Assembly: GCA_003223515.1 (NCBI GenBank)
Contig: QHVI01000050.1
Coordinates: 47,890-111,889, forward strand
Reading direction: 5' to 3'
Source of the DNA: Candidatus Angelobacter sp. Gp1-AA117
GTDB lineage: Bacteria > Acidobacteriota > Terriglobia > Terriglobales > Acidobacteriaceae
DNA length: 64,000 nucleotides
In this document: positions 9,579 to 17,555 of the stretch, one piece after another
Layout of the letters: each line of letters opens with the position of its first letter
Numbering within the stretch: the stretch's first letter is position 1
Position numbers and translations under genes: made by a program
The notes under the pieces: generated by a model
Told to the model about the DNA's origin: nothing
The model's input: the letters and a program-made list of their open reading frames with translations, nothing else
Databases searched by the model: none

Positions 9579-11096
9579 CTATCCGAAGCGCCGGGAGCGT
9601 GCCCAATAAGCAGGCCATGATTCGCGCAGATTGCGGCAAAGCAGGATGTCAGGATGATCGCGTGACTCTTCATTCTCGACATTGAATGGATTTCCGTTGA
9701 TTGCCGCCACCGTACAATTTTCAAATAGCCTTCTTGCTTCGTTCAGGCCGAAGCCTGTGAGGATCACGACTTCGGGTTGCCGGGAATCGTATCCGCGATA
9801 CCAGAAAGAGTTTGTCAGGCTCATCGCGCGCGGCAGGCCAAGCGCCGGACCGTAAAGATTCAGCGCACCCGCTTCGCCGTAATTGCCGGTGAGAATTCCT
9901 GCGCGCTGCTGGTCCTGGACAGGCAATGAGTGATAAACAGCGGCAACAGAATGCGCCAGTTCCGGCCAGCCTATCTCTTCGCGAAATTGATCGTGCAGCC
10001 TGCTTGTGATCTTCCAGATGCGGGAGTCAATAGGAGCAACCGGAGCGATCAGAAGCACAAAGGCAATTCCTCCCGCAAGAATCGCCATCCATTGGATTCC
10101 GTAGGCCAGCCGGGGCCAGACTGCTGGTAGGCCATAAAGCAGATGTGCCAACAAGACGCTGCCTGAGGCCAGTAGCACCGGATACAACGGCGCCGTGTAG
10201 TAAGAGCGCGCACCGGTAATTCCATACATTGTTATGGTGATCAGAACCGTCCAGCCCAGCAGCCGGTAGCGCCGCCCTTCTCTGCGAGCCAGATAGAACC
10301 ACAGGCCGAGCAGCGTGAGGGGAACCGTAACGAGGTTCACGGAAATCCATGGTTGCCCAGTCAGAAAGCCGTTGTAACGGCCTTGCCGCAGGTCGCGCTC
10401 GTGCAGGTATGACAGGAATTTCAGCGAGATAAAGTCGTGCTGTATCTGCCAGATCAGATTGGGCAGCAAGATAAGAATGGAAAGCGCAACTCCTGCCCAC
10501 AGCCAGCCGCTGCGCAGGAAACGGCGCGCCGGCGTGAGCAATACCGCGATGGCCACGCTGAGAGCGAGAACGCCCATGGTGTATCGGGTCTCCATCCCCA
10601 GGCCTATGGTCGCGCCAATGGGCAGCCACCATCGTGGATCGTCCGTTTTCAGCAGCCGCACAAGGAAATAGGTGAGGCTGACACCCCAGAGATAATCGAA
10701 TGAGACGTATTGAAACACCGCTCCCTGCACGAGAGAGATAGGAGCGATGCCCGCAGCTACGGCAGCGAGCAATTGAGTGGACCGGTTTCCGCCAAGTTCT
10801 TTGGCTATCAGTCCCGCCAGCACCATGACGATGCTTACGGCCATTGCGGAGAAGACCCGAAAACCGATCAAAGATGTTCCAAAGAGGATCAGTTCAAACC
10901 GCGCAAGGAGCGGCGTGATGGGCGGATAGACGACAAAACCCCAGTCAAGATGGCGAGCATCATCAAGGGTCTGCAATTCGTCGCGATGGAATCCATATTG
11001 GCCATTGGTGGCCAGATGAAAGACCAGCCGCAGGGCCGCCAGCACAAGAAGCAAACCCAGATCTGAGCGAAAAAAATTTGAGACTCGATTGGCCAT
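9579..11096 (-). CDS. PMT/ArnT-type glycosyltransferase family 39 membrane protein
   Basis: A 505-aa polytopic protein with about 10-12 hydrophobic helices. The first loop has HRDELQTLDDARHLDWGF with the acidic pair and VYPPITPLLARF typical of PMT_2/GT39 glycosyltransferases, which move a sugar from a polyprenyl phosphate donor to protein or lipid in the periplasm. The C-terminal soluble part (from about 400) has YRGYDSRQPEVVILTGFG. The gene lies just upstream of the phosphatase on the same strand (96-base gap) but no functional link is visible. Acceptor unknown. Confidence 0.82.
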   Translation of the reverse strand: MANRVSNFFRSDLGLLLVLAALRLVFHLATNGQYGFHRDELQTLDDARHLDWGFVVYPPITPLLARFELILFGTSLIGFRVFSAMAVSIVMVLAGLIAKELGGNRSTQLLAAVAAGIAPISLVQGAVFQYVSFDYLWGVSLTYFLVRLLKTDDPRWWLPIGATIGLGMETRYTMGVLALSVAIAVLLTPARRFLRSGWLWAGVALSILILLPNLIWQIQHDFISLKFLSYLHERDLRQGRYNGFLTGQPWISVNLVTVPLTLLGLWFYLARREGRRYRLLGWTVLITITMYGITGARSYYTAPLYPVLLASGSVLLAHLLYGLPAVWPRLAYGIQWMAILAGGIAFVLLIAPVAPIDSRIWKITSRLHDQFREEIGWPELAHSVAAVYHSLPVQDQQRAGILTGNYGEAGALNLYGPALGLPRAMSLTNSFWYRGYDSRQPEVVILTGFGLNEARRLFENCTVAAINGNPFNVENEESRDHPDILLCRNLRESWPAYWARSRRFG

Positions 11097-11192
11097 CGTC
11101 TCTTGCTATCCGGAAAGAGAGTACAAGGTGTTATGTGTGCGATCAACTGGAATGAATAATCAATAATAAGCGATGAACCGTGGCAATCAGAA

Positions 11193-11278
11193 TTTATGGA
11201 GCCCAGCCGCCAAGGCCCCGATCGAGAGCCGATTTTGCGCACGATTGGGTAGATCCGCCCTCGGCTGCGCGCGAGAAG
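11193..11278. repeat. REP-like element (family A) interrupted by about 50 bases
   Basis: The left half (TTTATGGAGCCCAGCCGCC) and right half (CCTCGGCTGCGCG) of the family A hairpin are separated by about 50 bases at 11215-11263, unlike the compact copies. It lies upstream of the glycosyltransferase and after the end of the flavoprotein. Confidence 0.55.
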
Positions 11279-11306
11279 CTTTGCCACTGAACCTTTATGA
11301 AGAGCG

Positions 11307-12986
11307 CTATAGTTCCGCCAGCGTGCGGTGCACGAGATGAACGGAGATTGCTCCCTCACCCACTGCAGAAGCCACGCGCTTCACGTTTCCTGCGCGGACG
11401 TCACCTACGGCGAACACACCGGGAAGGCTGGTCTCCAGCAGCTGGGGCGAGCGGGAGAGCTTCCAGTCTGGAGAAGAAAGCGGTGCAGATAATTCCAGGT
11501 CGCGGCCGGTCAGGATGAAGCCTTTATCATCCATAGCCAGGCAGCCGCGCAGCCATTCGGTGCGTGGCGATGCCCCGGCCATTATAAAGACATGATGAAT
11601 GTCATGCGTGGAGTTGTGGCCGGTGATTTTGTTTTCCCAGGTGACGCGCTCGAGATGGGTATCGCCGTGCAACGCGGTGATCTCAGTGTCGTAATGCATT
11701 TCGATCCCGGGGTGTTGCTCAATCCGCTGAATGAGGTAACGTGACATGCTTTCCGCAAGGCTGGCGGAACGCACCAGCATGTGGACCTTGCGCGCCGTCT
11801 GCGCCAGAAAGACTGCGGCCTGCCCGGCGGAGTTCCCGCCGCCCACTACAATCACTTCGTCACTCTCGCAATATTGAGCTTCAATGTAAGTGGCGCCATA
11901 GTAGACACCTTGTCCTTCGAACTTTTTCAGGTTGGCGATGGGCGGCTTGTTGTATTGGGCGCCGGTGGCGATGATGATGCTCTTGGTAAGCAGTACGCTG
12001 CCGTTATCCAGGACGATCTGATAGGGGCGCTGGTCGCAGTTCAGCCTGACAACGCTGTGGGCAATCATCATCTTGGCACCGAACTTCTGCGCCTGGTTCA
12101 GCGCGCGCGCCGCCAGTTCCTGTCCGGAGACGCCGGTAGGAAAGCCCAGGTAGTTTTCAATCTTGGAGCTTGATCCCGCCTGTCCGCCGGGAGCTTCGTT
12201 TTCAATGACAAGAGCATTGAGGCCCTCTGAGGCGGCATAGACAGCCGCCGCCAGTCCCGAAGGTCCTGCTCCCACGATGACCACGTCACGGATTTCAGTG
12301 CTGTCGATACTGGAGTTCAGTCCCAGATAATCTGCGAGTTCCGGAATGGAAGGATTACGCAAGGTGTTTTGATTGCGGCAGCAGATGACGACCGGCACAT
12401 CCTGTAAAGTGATCTGAAAGCGGTCCAGGAGTTCCTGAGACATTTTGTCCGTGTCGAGGTCCACATAGGTATACGGATATGCATTGCGGCTGAGAAATTC
12501 GCGCAAATGCAGCGTGGCTGCCAGGTGACGCGATCCCAGAAGGATCAGGCCGCCCAGGTTGTTGGTGATCAGCGCGACCCTCCGCAAAATGAACGCCCGC
12601 ATGATGATTTCACTCAGGTCTGCATCCCGCGCAATCAGCGAATGCAGGCTGTCTGCACTGACCTCAAGAAACTCGCCTGCTTCAGTTACCCGGCCCAGCA
12701 CCAGGCATCTTTGCCCGGAGATCATGCTGAGTTCACCGGTAAACGATCCCGGATCGTGAGTGGTGATGGGGCGCTCGCCGCTGAATCCCGGCTGTACGAT
12801 CTCCATGCTTCCGGAAAGCAGCACGAAGAAGGGCACGTTGGTATCGCCGGGCTGGAACAGAATCTCCCCGCGCTGCACCTTTCGCACATTCCCGCTATGG
12901 CGGGCACGCTCGATCTGCGCCGCCGTCAACGTGGGGAAGGTTTGTGTGTTGGCGTCAAGAAAGCTGAACTGTGGGTAGGAAGACAT
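11307..12986 (-). CDS. cNMP-binding domain fused to thioredoxin-reductase-like flavoprotein lacking CxxC
   Basis: A 559-aa fusion. Residues 20-150 form a cyclic-nucleotide-binding (Crp-type) beta roll (VQRGEILFQPGD, GSFTGELSMISGQRC). A linking segment (155-220) resembles a degenerate glutaredoxin/thioredoxin fold. Residues 230-559 are a pyridine-nucleotide disulfide oxidoreductase (VVIVGAGPSGLAAAVYAASEG for FAD, VVGGGNSAGQAAVFLA for NAD(P)H, VFAVGDVRAG for FAD). The region where TrxB has CATC reads EAPGGQAGSSSKIENYLGFP, without cysteines, so it is not an ordinary thioredoxin reductase. The function is probably NAD(P)H-dependent redox sensing or reduction gated by a ligand; substrate unknown. 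This domain order is a recurrent architecture in soil bacteria. Confidence 0.85.
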   Translation of the reverse strand: MSSYPQFSFLDANTQTFPTLTAAQIERARHSGNVRKVQRGEILFQPGDTNVPFFVLLSGSMEIVQPGFSGERPITTHDPGSFTGELSMISGQRCLVLGRVTEAGEFLEVSADSLHSLIARDADLSEIIMRAFILRRVALITNNLGGLILLGSRHLAATLHLREFLSRNAYPYTYVDLDTDKMSQELLDRFQITLQDVPVVICCRNQNTLRNPSIPELADYLGLNSSIDSTEIRDVVIVGAGPSGLAAAVYAASEGLNALVIENEAPGGQAGSSSKIENYLGFPTGVSGQELAARALNQAQKFGAKMMIAHSVVRLNCDQRPYQIVLDNGSVLLTKSIIIATGAQYNKPPIANLKKFEGQGVYYGATYIEAQYCESDEVIVVGGGNSAGQAAVFLAQTARKVHMLVRSASLAESMSRYLIQRIEQHPGIEMHYDTEITALHGDTHLERVTWENKITGHNSTHDIHHVFIMAGASPRTEWLRGCLAMDDKGFILTGRDLELSAPLSSPDWKLSRSPQLLETSLPGVFAVGDVRAGNVKRVASAVGEGAISVHLVHRTLAEL

Positions 12987-13163
12987 GGCTTGAATTATCT
13001 AGCTCCGTTGGAATAGTGATACGTATCAGGCTGCACCTTTCCTACGCGTTCAACAGACATAGATTACTTCTGCATGGCCAATGATTCAGAATTCTATGCT
13101 GGAGTGCAACTCGAATCCGAGCAGGTTACCGGAATCACCCGAATCCGCGAGGATGAAGTACGT

Positions 13164-13583
13164 TCAGTTGCAGGTGAGCGTTGCAGTTCCGCTCAAGTTT
13201 GTTCCATTCGTAGCTGGCATCATAGCGGTCACCGTAATCGGATTGGTACTTGCTCCATTGCAGGTGGCGGTGCCGAAAGTTGAATCATTCAGATTGCTGA
13301 TGCTCGCAGTTGCCGGGTCGGAGACTGACCATGTCACGTTGGTGAGATTGGATTGGTTAGTTGAGCAGCCTGTGGGCACCATGCCAAAGGCATTGAAGTG
13401 GACAGAATTACCCGGTGGAAGAGCGCTGTGGTTTGCGGTTCCATTCTGAGGCGACACGCTGATCCCCGTCGGGTTGCAATTCACTGTGTCAATTCTGCGT
13501 GATCCACAGCCAAAAGTGCAGAAGCCAAGCAGAATCAATGCAGTAAGAAAAGTCAGATTATTAAAAGTGCGTTTGCACCACAT
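13164..13583 (-). CDS. Small lipoprotein with bacterial Ig-like segment (paralogue 1)
   Basis: A 139-aa protein starting MWCKRTFNNL; ILLGFCTFGC looks like a signal peptide with lipobox, so it is probably lipid-anchored. The body holds a Big-like beta segment (LTNVTWSVSDPATASISN, TFGTATCNGA) and ends LTCN. The frame is open further upstream to 13844 but that part overlaps the neighbour and has no lipoprotein start; a GA-rich stretch precedes the chosen ATG. It is a tandem paralogue of the 13640-14065 gene. Function unknown. Confidence 0.7.
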   Translation of the reverse strand: MWCKRTFNNLTFLTALILLGFCTFGCGSRRIDTVNCNPTGISVSPQNGTANHSALPPGNSVHFNAFGMVPTGCSTNQSNLTNVTWSVSDPATASISNLNDSTFGTATCNGASTNPITVTAMMPATNGTNLSGTATLTCN

Positions 13584-13639
13584 AAGATTGCTCTCTCTTC
13601 TTAGTACCAGTTTCTCTGGTTTGAGTTGTGCGCAGAGCT

Positions 13640-14065
13640 TCATTGGCAAGTCAGGGATGCGGTCGCGCTGGTCATGGTTCCATTCGGGAGAGGGCCGGTG
13701 GCCGTTACCGTGGTGGCTCCAGCGGTGGCGCCTTTGCATGTGGCCAGTCCGAAAGTCTGGTCTGGCGCATTGCTGATACTTACATTCACGGTATCGGTCA
13801 CTGACCAGGTCACATTGGTAAGAATGGCAGGTGGAGGCACGCATCCTGTGAATTTTCCATCGGCAATGAAATGAACAGAATTACCAGGAGAGGCAACATT
13901 GTGATCGGCAGTTGCTGTCTGTGGGGTGATGGCTATGCCTGTCTGTATGCAGCCCATGGGTGTGTGCGATCCGCCGCAGCCGGTAATAAGCAGGCAGAAT
14001 AAAAGGAGAGCACAGGTTGCGAATAGAAGGGTTCCAGGGTGAAGGTGAGGAGTATTGGCGTTCAT
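13640..14065 (-). CDS. Small lipoprotein with bacterial Ig-like segment (paralogue 2)
   Basis: A 141-aa protein. CALLLFCLLITGCGG is a type II signal peptide with lipobox LITG-C. The mature part matches the downstream paralogue: a CIQTGIAITPQTATADH stretch, NSVHF, LTNVTWSVTD, QTFGLATCKGA and a terminal LTCQ. Four conserved cysteines suggest two disulfides outside the cytoplasm. The pair arose by tandem duplication, with a 56-base gap. No function is recognised. Confidence 0.7.
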   Translation of the reverse strand: MNANTPHLHPGTLLFATCALLLFCLLITGCGGSHTPMGCIQTGIAITPQTATADHNVASPGNSVHFIADGKFTGCVPPPAILTNVTWSVTDTVNVSISNAPDQTFGLATCKGATAGATTVTATGPLPNGTMTSATASLTCQ

Positions 14066-14189
14066 TGGATATCCTCCCAGCTTGCAGCCAATGAAAGAAT
14101 GCAGGAAGTTGATTTTCTTGCAGGTCAGAACACTAGATCACGGGATGTCCTTCCAGCCTGACCGGGGTAACCACGTCTGCACAGGTTAA

Positions 14190-14217
14190 GTTGCGCGTCA
14201 ACGCAACAAAGTTGCGC
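14190..14217. promoter_or_regulatory. Possible operator: GTTGCG/CGCAAC inverted repeat
   Basis: GTTGCG (14190-14195) and CGCAAC (14202-14207) form a six-base inverted repeat, and GTTGCGC occurs again at 14211-14217. It lies 140-170 bases upstream of the 14361 gene in the divergent intergenic space. A binding site is only a suggestion. Confidence 0.25.
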
Positions 14218-14360
14218 GGGGTGGGTTCTCATCCTGCAAGGGGAGGCCTGTTTCTAAAACATCTGCGGCAGATAATTTTGCATCCATTCCTGTGTCCGGG
14301 AACTCTGAATAGGTACACTCTAAATACATAAGAGACAGCCGATCTTAAGGAGATGAAGTA

Positions 14361-15218
14361 ATGATGAAGTTGCGGTACGCGATTCTGCTGCTGAGCGCCT
14401 GCCTGGCTGCTTCCGCTGCGATGGCGGACACCCTGGAACTGAAGAATGGCAGCCTGATCAAAGGACAATACGTTGGTGGCACGGAGACCCAGATCAGCTT
14501 GCGGGTTGGATCGAGCGTGCAGAACTATGCCGTATCTGACGTGCTTTCATTGAAGTTCGATTCACCCGCTGTTTCCACCCCGGCTCCGGGCAACGAGCCT
14601 CAATTGCTGCCGCGCGCCAGCCAGAACGATCCGGCTCCGCCCCCAACAACCGCAACTACATCGACTTATGATTCAGCTTCAGCAAACAAAATTACCGCCC
14701 CCACTGGCACGCGCATTGTGGTAAGGACGATCGATGAGATTGATTCCAGCAAGAACCGCGTGGGTGACAAGTTCCAGGCGTCACTGGAGCAGCCGCTGTA
14801 TGTGAATGAAATGTTGGTTGCGCCCAAGGGGGCCGATGTTTATGGACGGCTGGAAGAAGCCAAGGAAGCCGGTCACATCCAGGGCAAGTCGCAACTTAAA
14901 CTCACGCTCACCGGCATTGTGATCAACGGGCAAACCGTTGCACTCTCGACGGGAGATTACGAAGTCGCAGGAAAGTCCCGAGGGACGAACACCGCCAAGA
15001 AGGTCGGCGGCGGCGCGGCCGTGGGTGCCGTGATCGGCGCCATTGCCGGCGGAGGAAAGGGCGCTGCCATTGGCGCAGGAGTAGGCGCGGGTGCGGGAAC
15101 TGCCGTCCAGGTGATGACGAAAGGCGATCAGGTACACGTTCCCAGCGAGACGCTGCTGGAGTTCGCGCTCGACCAGCCCATCACGCTGCCCATTTCGCAA
15201 GCGCCGCAAACACGGTAA
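14361..15218 (+). CDS. Exported glycine-zipper protein (paralogue 1)
   Basis: A 285-aa protein with signal peptide ([17 protein letters not shown]). After it comes a segment [18 protein letters not shown], a Pro/Ser-rich linker, a beta domain ([27 protein letters not shown]) and a glycine zipper ([30 protein letters not shown]) likely to insert into or associate with a membrane. AAGGAG lies eight bases before ATG 14361. It is paralogous to the gene at 15867 over the last 170 residues. It probably sits in the envelope; function is unknown. Confidence 0.78.
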   Translation: MMKLRYAILLLSACLAASAAMADTLELKNGSLIKGQYVGGTETQISLRVGSSVQNYAVSDVLSLKFDSPAVSTPAPGNEPQLLPRASQNDPAPPPTTATTSTYDSASANKITAPTGTRIVVRTIDEIDSSKNRVGDKFQASLEQPLYVNEMLVAPKGADVYGRLEEAKEAGHIQGKSQLKLTLTGIVINGQTVALSTGDYEVAGKSRGTNTAKKVGGGAAVGAVIGAIAGGGKGAAIGAGVGAGAGTAVQVMTKGDQVHVPSETLLEFALDQPITLPISQAPQTR

Positions 15219-15224
15219 TCACAA

Positions 15225-15318
15225 AGGATACGAAAGGAACACAAAGGCCTGAGGCAACTCGGGCTTTTTTATTTTTATCTTGGTATCTTGGCGCCCTTTG
15301 CGTGCTTTGCGGTCAGTC
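15225..15318. repeat. Degenerate AAAGGA/CTTTGCG dispersed repeats (family C)
   Basis: CACAAAGGATACGAAAGGAA and, oppositely oriented, GCCCTTTGCGTGCTTTGCGG flank the gap between the two convergent genes; they resemble the family C repeat found at 22562, 27412, 49801, 51665 and 58752. Confidence 0.45.
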
Positions 15319-15324
15319 CGGAGT

Positions 15325-15705
15325 TCAGTCCCGCAGTTTCGCCAACAAGTCCTGCGGGTGCACGGGCTTAGCCAGGATTTCGAATTCGTGTCCCTGGGCC
15401 CGCGCTTTTTCCAGCAAGTCGGCAGTCGCGGCCTGTCCGGAGAACAGCAGAATCTTGCAGGCAGGCAGAATCTGGCGGATACGGATGGCTGCTTCGATGC
15501 CGTTCATGTCCGGCATGATTACGTCACTGATGATCAGATCAGGCTGGGCCTCCCGCGCACGATCCACTGCCGCACTGCCTGTGTAAACGGCAGAAGCATC
15601 GAAGCCATTCTGGTTGAGAATAATCGCGAGAGTATCTGCAATTACCCGTTCGTCGTCCACCACTAACACCTTAGGCTTGGTTGGTGACTGCCCGTTATTG
15701 GACAT
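15325..15705 (-). CDS. Receiver-only response regulator (CheY-like)
   Basis: A 126-aa protein consisting of one receiver domain: VLVVDDER (acidic pair), LIISDVIMPDMNG (phospho-acceptor Asp), FSGQAA and LAKPVHPQDLL (conserved Lys). There is no output domain, so it would act by protein contact. ATG 15705 has AGGAG eleven bases ahead; earlier in-frame starts (15741, 15834) are poorer. It lies on the opposite strand between the two glycine-zipper paralogues, with no histidine kinase nearby. Confidence 0.85.
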   Translation of the reverse strand: MSNNGQSPTKPKVLVVDDERVIADTLAIILNQNGFDASAVYTGSAAVDRAREAQPDLIISDVIMPDMNGIEAAIRIRQILPACKILLFSGQAATADLLEKARAQGHEFEILAKPVHPQDLLAKLRD

Positions 15706-15866
15706 CAAATTCGAGGCTCCTGTGGAAGTGCGTTCTTGCATTATACGCCACGAGAGAGGATACGTGAGTATGCCGAATAGCGCCAGAAAGGGAGTTCCAG
15801 CGGGCCAACCCGCGATCCGAACGCAGCTTCTCAACCCATTGGGAATATTAGTAGGAGGAGCTCTCT

Positions 15867-16829
15867 ATGCGCAAAGCAGCCATGCTGGTTCTGTTTGCGC
15901 TACTGGCCGTGGCGATGGTCTTTGCCCAGAATGCCGGTAACGCCAACAGCAGTTCAAGTTACCCGCAAACCCAGAACAGCAACACCAACAACCCTTCAAC
16001 CACGAACCCGGATCAGAACGCGACTACCTCCAGATCGAGCACGGGCCAGAACTCATCGGTCTCCGGAAGCCAGAATACCCAGAGCACCACGACCACTGAC
16101 CCCAATGCTCAGAACAACAACACGCAGGCGCAGCCCAGCTACAACCAGAGCACCGTGCCAAACAACAATACGCCAAACAATACGCAGACGGCCAATCCAT
16201 CCGGCGTGCAGACGAACAATGACAACTCCGGCTTTGGAAACCGCCCGAGCAGCAGCGGCCCCGGCGATCTCGCCGCTGGAACCGAGATTCGCGCGACTCT
16301 CGACACTCCGCTGTCCAGCAAGACCTCAAAGTCGGGCGACCGCTTCACGGCAACCGTCAATCAGCCGGTGCAGGGAAATGGCGGCAACGTTGTAATTCCC
16401 GCGGGCTCTCGTATCGAAGGCGAAGTCAGCGAATCAGAACAGGGCAAGACCCTGCCTGCGCTGCGCGGCAAAGGCAAGCTGAACCTGCGCTTCCGTGATG
16501 TTGGGCTGCCCAATGGGCAGACCGTACCGGTTACCGGAACGCTGGTTTCAGTGCACAGCACGAATGGCAAGGACAATAAGAGTGCTGATAACGAAGGCCA
16601 GGTCGAATCCGGTACGCGCGGAAGAGATGTTGCGAAGGATGTGGGCATCGGCGCTGGTGTAGGCACCGTTGCCGGTTTGATCTTCGGTGGTCCTCTGAAA
16701 GGGCTGGCAATCGGCGCCTTGGCTGGCGGCGGATACGTGCTTGCCACCAACGGCAAAGACGTGAACCTGCCCGCACAGACCGGGCTGGTGCTGCGCCTGG
16801 ATCAGCCTTTGAACCTTTCGAATCGGTAG
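15867..16829 (+). CDS. Exported Asn/Ser/Thr-rich glycine-zipper protein (paralogue 2)
   Basis: A 320-aa protein. MLVLFALLAVAMVFA is a signal peptide, followed by about 110 residues of Asn/Ser/Thr/Gln-rich low complexity, a beta domain (GTEIRATLDTPLSSKTSKSGDRF), then a glycine zipper (VGIGAGVGTVAGLIFGG, GLAIGALAGGG) and LVLRLDQPLNL, matching the 14361 gene. GGAGGAG precedes ATG 15867. The low-complexity part suggests an extended linker through the envelope. Followed by an intrinsic terminator at 16852. Function unknown. Confidence 0.78.
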   Translation: MRKAAMLVLFALLAVAMVFAQNAGNANSSSSYPQTQNSNTNNPSTTNPDQNATTSRSSTGQNSSVSGSQNTQSTTTTDPNAQNNNTQAQPSYNQSTVPNNNTPNNTQTANPSGVQTNNDNSGFGNRPSSSGPGDLAAGTEIRATLDTPLSSKTSKSGDRFTATVNQPVQGNGGNVVIPAGSRIEGEVSESEQGKTLPALRGKGKLNLRFRDVGLPNGQTVPVTGTLVSVHSTNGKDNKSADNEGQVESGTRGRDVAKDVGIGAGVGTVAGLIFGGPLKGLAIGALAGGGYVLATNGKDVNLPAQTGLVLRLDQPLNLSNR

Positions 16830-16851
16830 ATATCTCTCCGATCGCGTCAAC

Positions 16852-16880
16852 ACGCCGCTTCCCGGGGAGGCGGCGTTTTT
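16852..16880 (+). terminator. Rho-independent terminator after glycine-zipper gene
   Basis: ACGCCGC (16852-16858) pairs with GCGGCGT (16870-16876), followed by a T run to 16880. It ends the 15867 gene. Confidence 0.85.
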
Positions 16881-16907
16881 GTCTCTGTATGCAGGCGCAA
16901 TTTTTTG

Positions 16908-17020
16908 CCGCTGATAAACGCAGATGACGCTGAAACATCAAAGATCTTCCATGAACCTTCGGCTGCGGCGACCATTCACCGTCAAGAGACAAAGCTAAGA
17001 GCTAAGAGCCAAAGGCTGGA
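16908..17020. repeat. Degenerate dispersed microrepeats
   Basis: TTGCCGCTGATAAACGCAGATG (16909 on) resembles the family F repeats at 44801 and 63795; AGCTAAGAGCTAAGAGCC (16993 on) is a short tandem of the AGCTA type. No gene is seen between 16830 and 17046. Confidence 0.4.
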
Positions 17021-17046
17021 TGCTATACTTACATCCTAGCGTTTGC

Positions 17047-17538
17047 ATGGCCCTTATCGTCCGATCTTCTCCTCTACATGGTGCTGGCGTTTACACCACT
17101 ACGCCCATCGAATCCGGTGAACGTGTACTGGAATACACTGGTCCGCGTCTCACCAAAAAGCAAACTGAAGGAATGTATGCCGATAGCGAGGTAACATATC
17201 TCTTCGGCATGCAGGATGGCAAGACCGTGATCGATGGCTTCGGTACGGCCGCGTTCGTAAATCACTCCTGTGATCCTAATTGCGAGACCGATCAGATCAA
17301 CCGCCGCATCTGGATCATCGCCGCGCGCGACATCAAGGCCGGCGAGGAACTCACCTACGATTACAACCTCTACGACGTGGATCCGGGAGATGATGCTCCA
17401 TGTTATTGCGGGACCAAAGAATGCCGGGGAACGATGTTGTGTCCGGATGAGGTCGCCCGGCACAAGCGCATCATGGCCCAGCGGAAACGTCGGCGGGAGC
17501 AGAAGAGATCAAAGCAGGCGAGAAGGAAAGTGGCGTAG
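17047..17538 (+). CDS. SET-domain protein (putative lysine methyltransferase)
   Basis: A 163-aa protein that is a nearly bare SET domain. Visible motifs: RSSPLHGAGVYTTTPI (SET-N), FVNHSCDPNCE (SAM-binding NHSC motif, about residue 74), GEELTYDYN, and CYCGTKECRGTM (post-SET Cys motif). The C terminus is very basic (KRIMAQRKRRREQKRSKQ) and could bind nucleic acid. Eukaryotic relatives methylate histone lysines; in bacteria some homologues methylate ribosomal or DNA-associated proteins. ATG 17047 begins homology; 17020 would add nine unlikely residues. Substrate unknown; the HDAC-family gene at 51827 is far off. Confidence 0.82.
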   Translation: MALIVRSSPLHGAGVYTTTPIESGERVLEYTGPRLTKKQTEGMYADSEVTYLFGMQDGKTVIDGFGTAAFVNHSCDPNCETDQINRRIWIIAARDIKAGEELTYDYNLYDVDPGDDAPCYCGTKECRGTMLCPDEVARHKRIMAQRKRRREQKRSKQARRKVA

Positions 17539-17555
17539 ATGACGTGGGGAACAGC

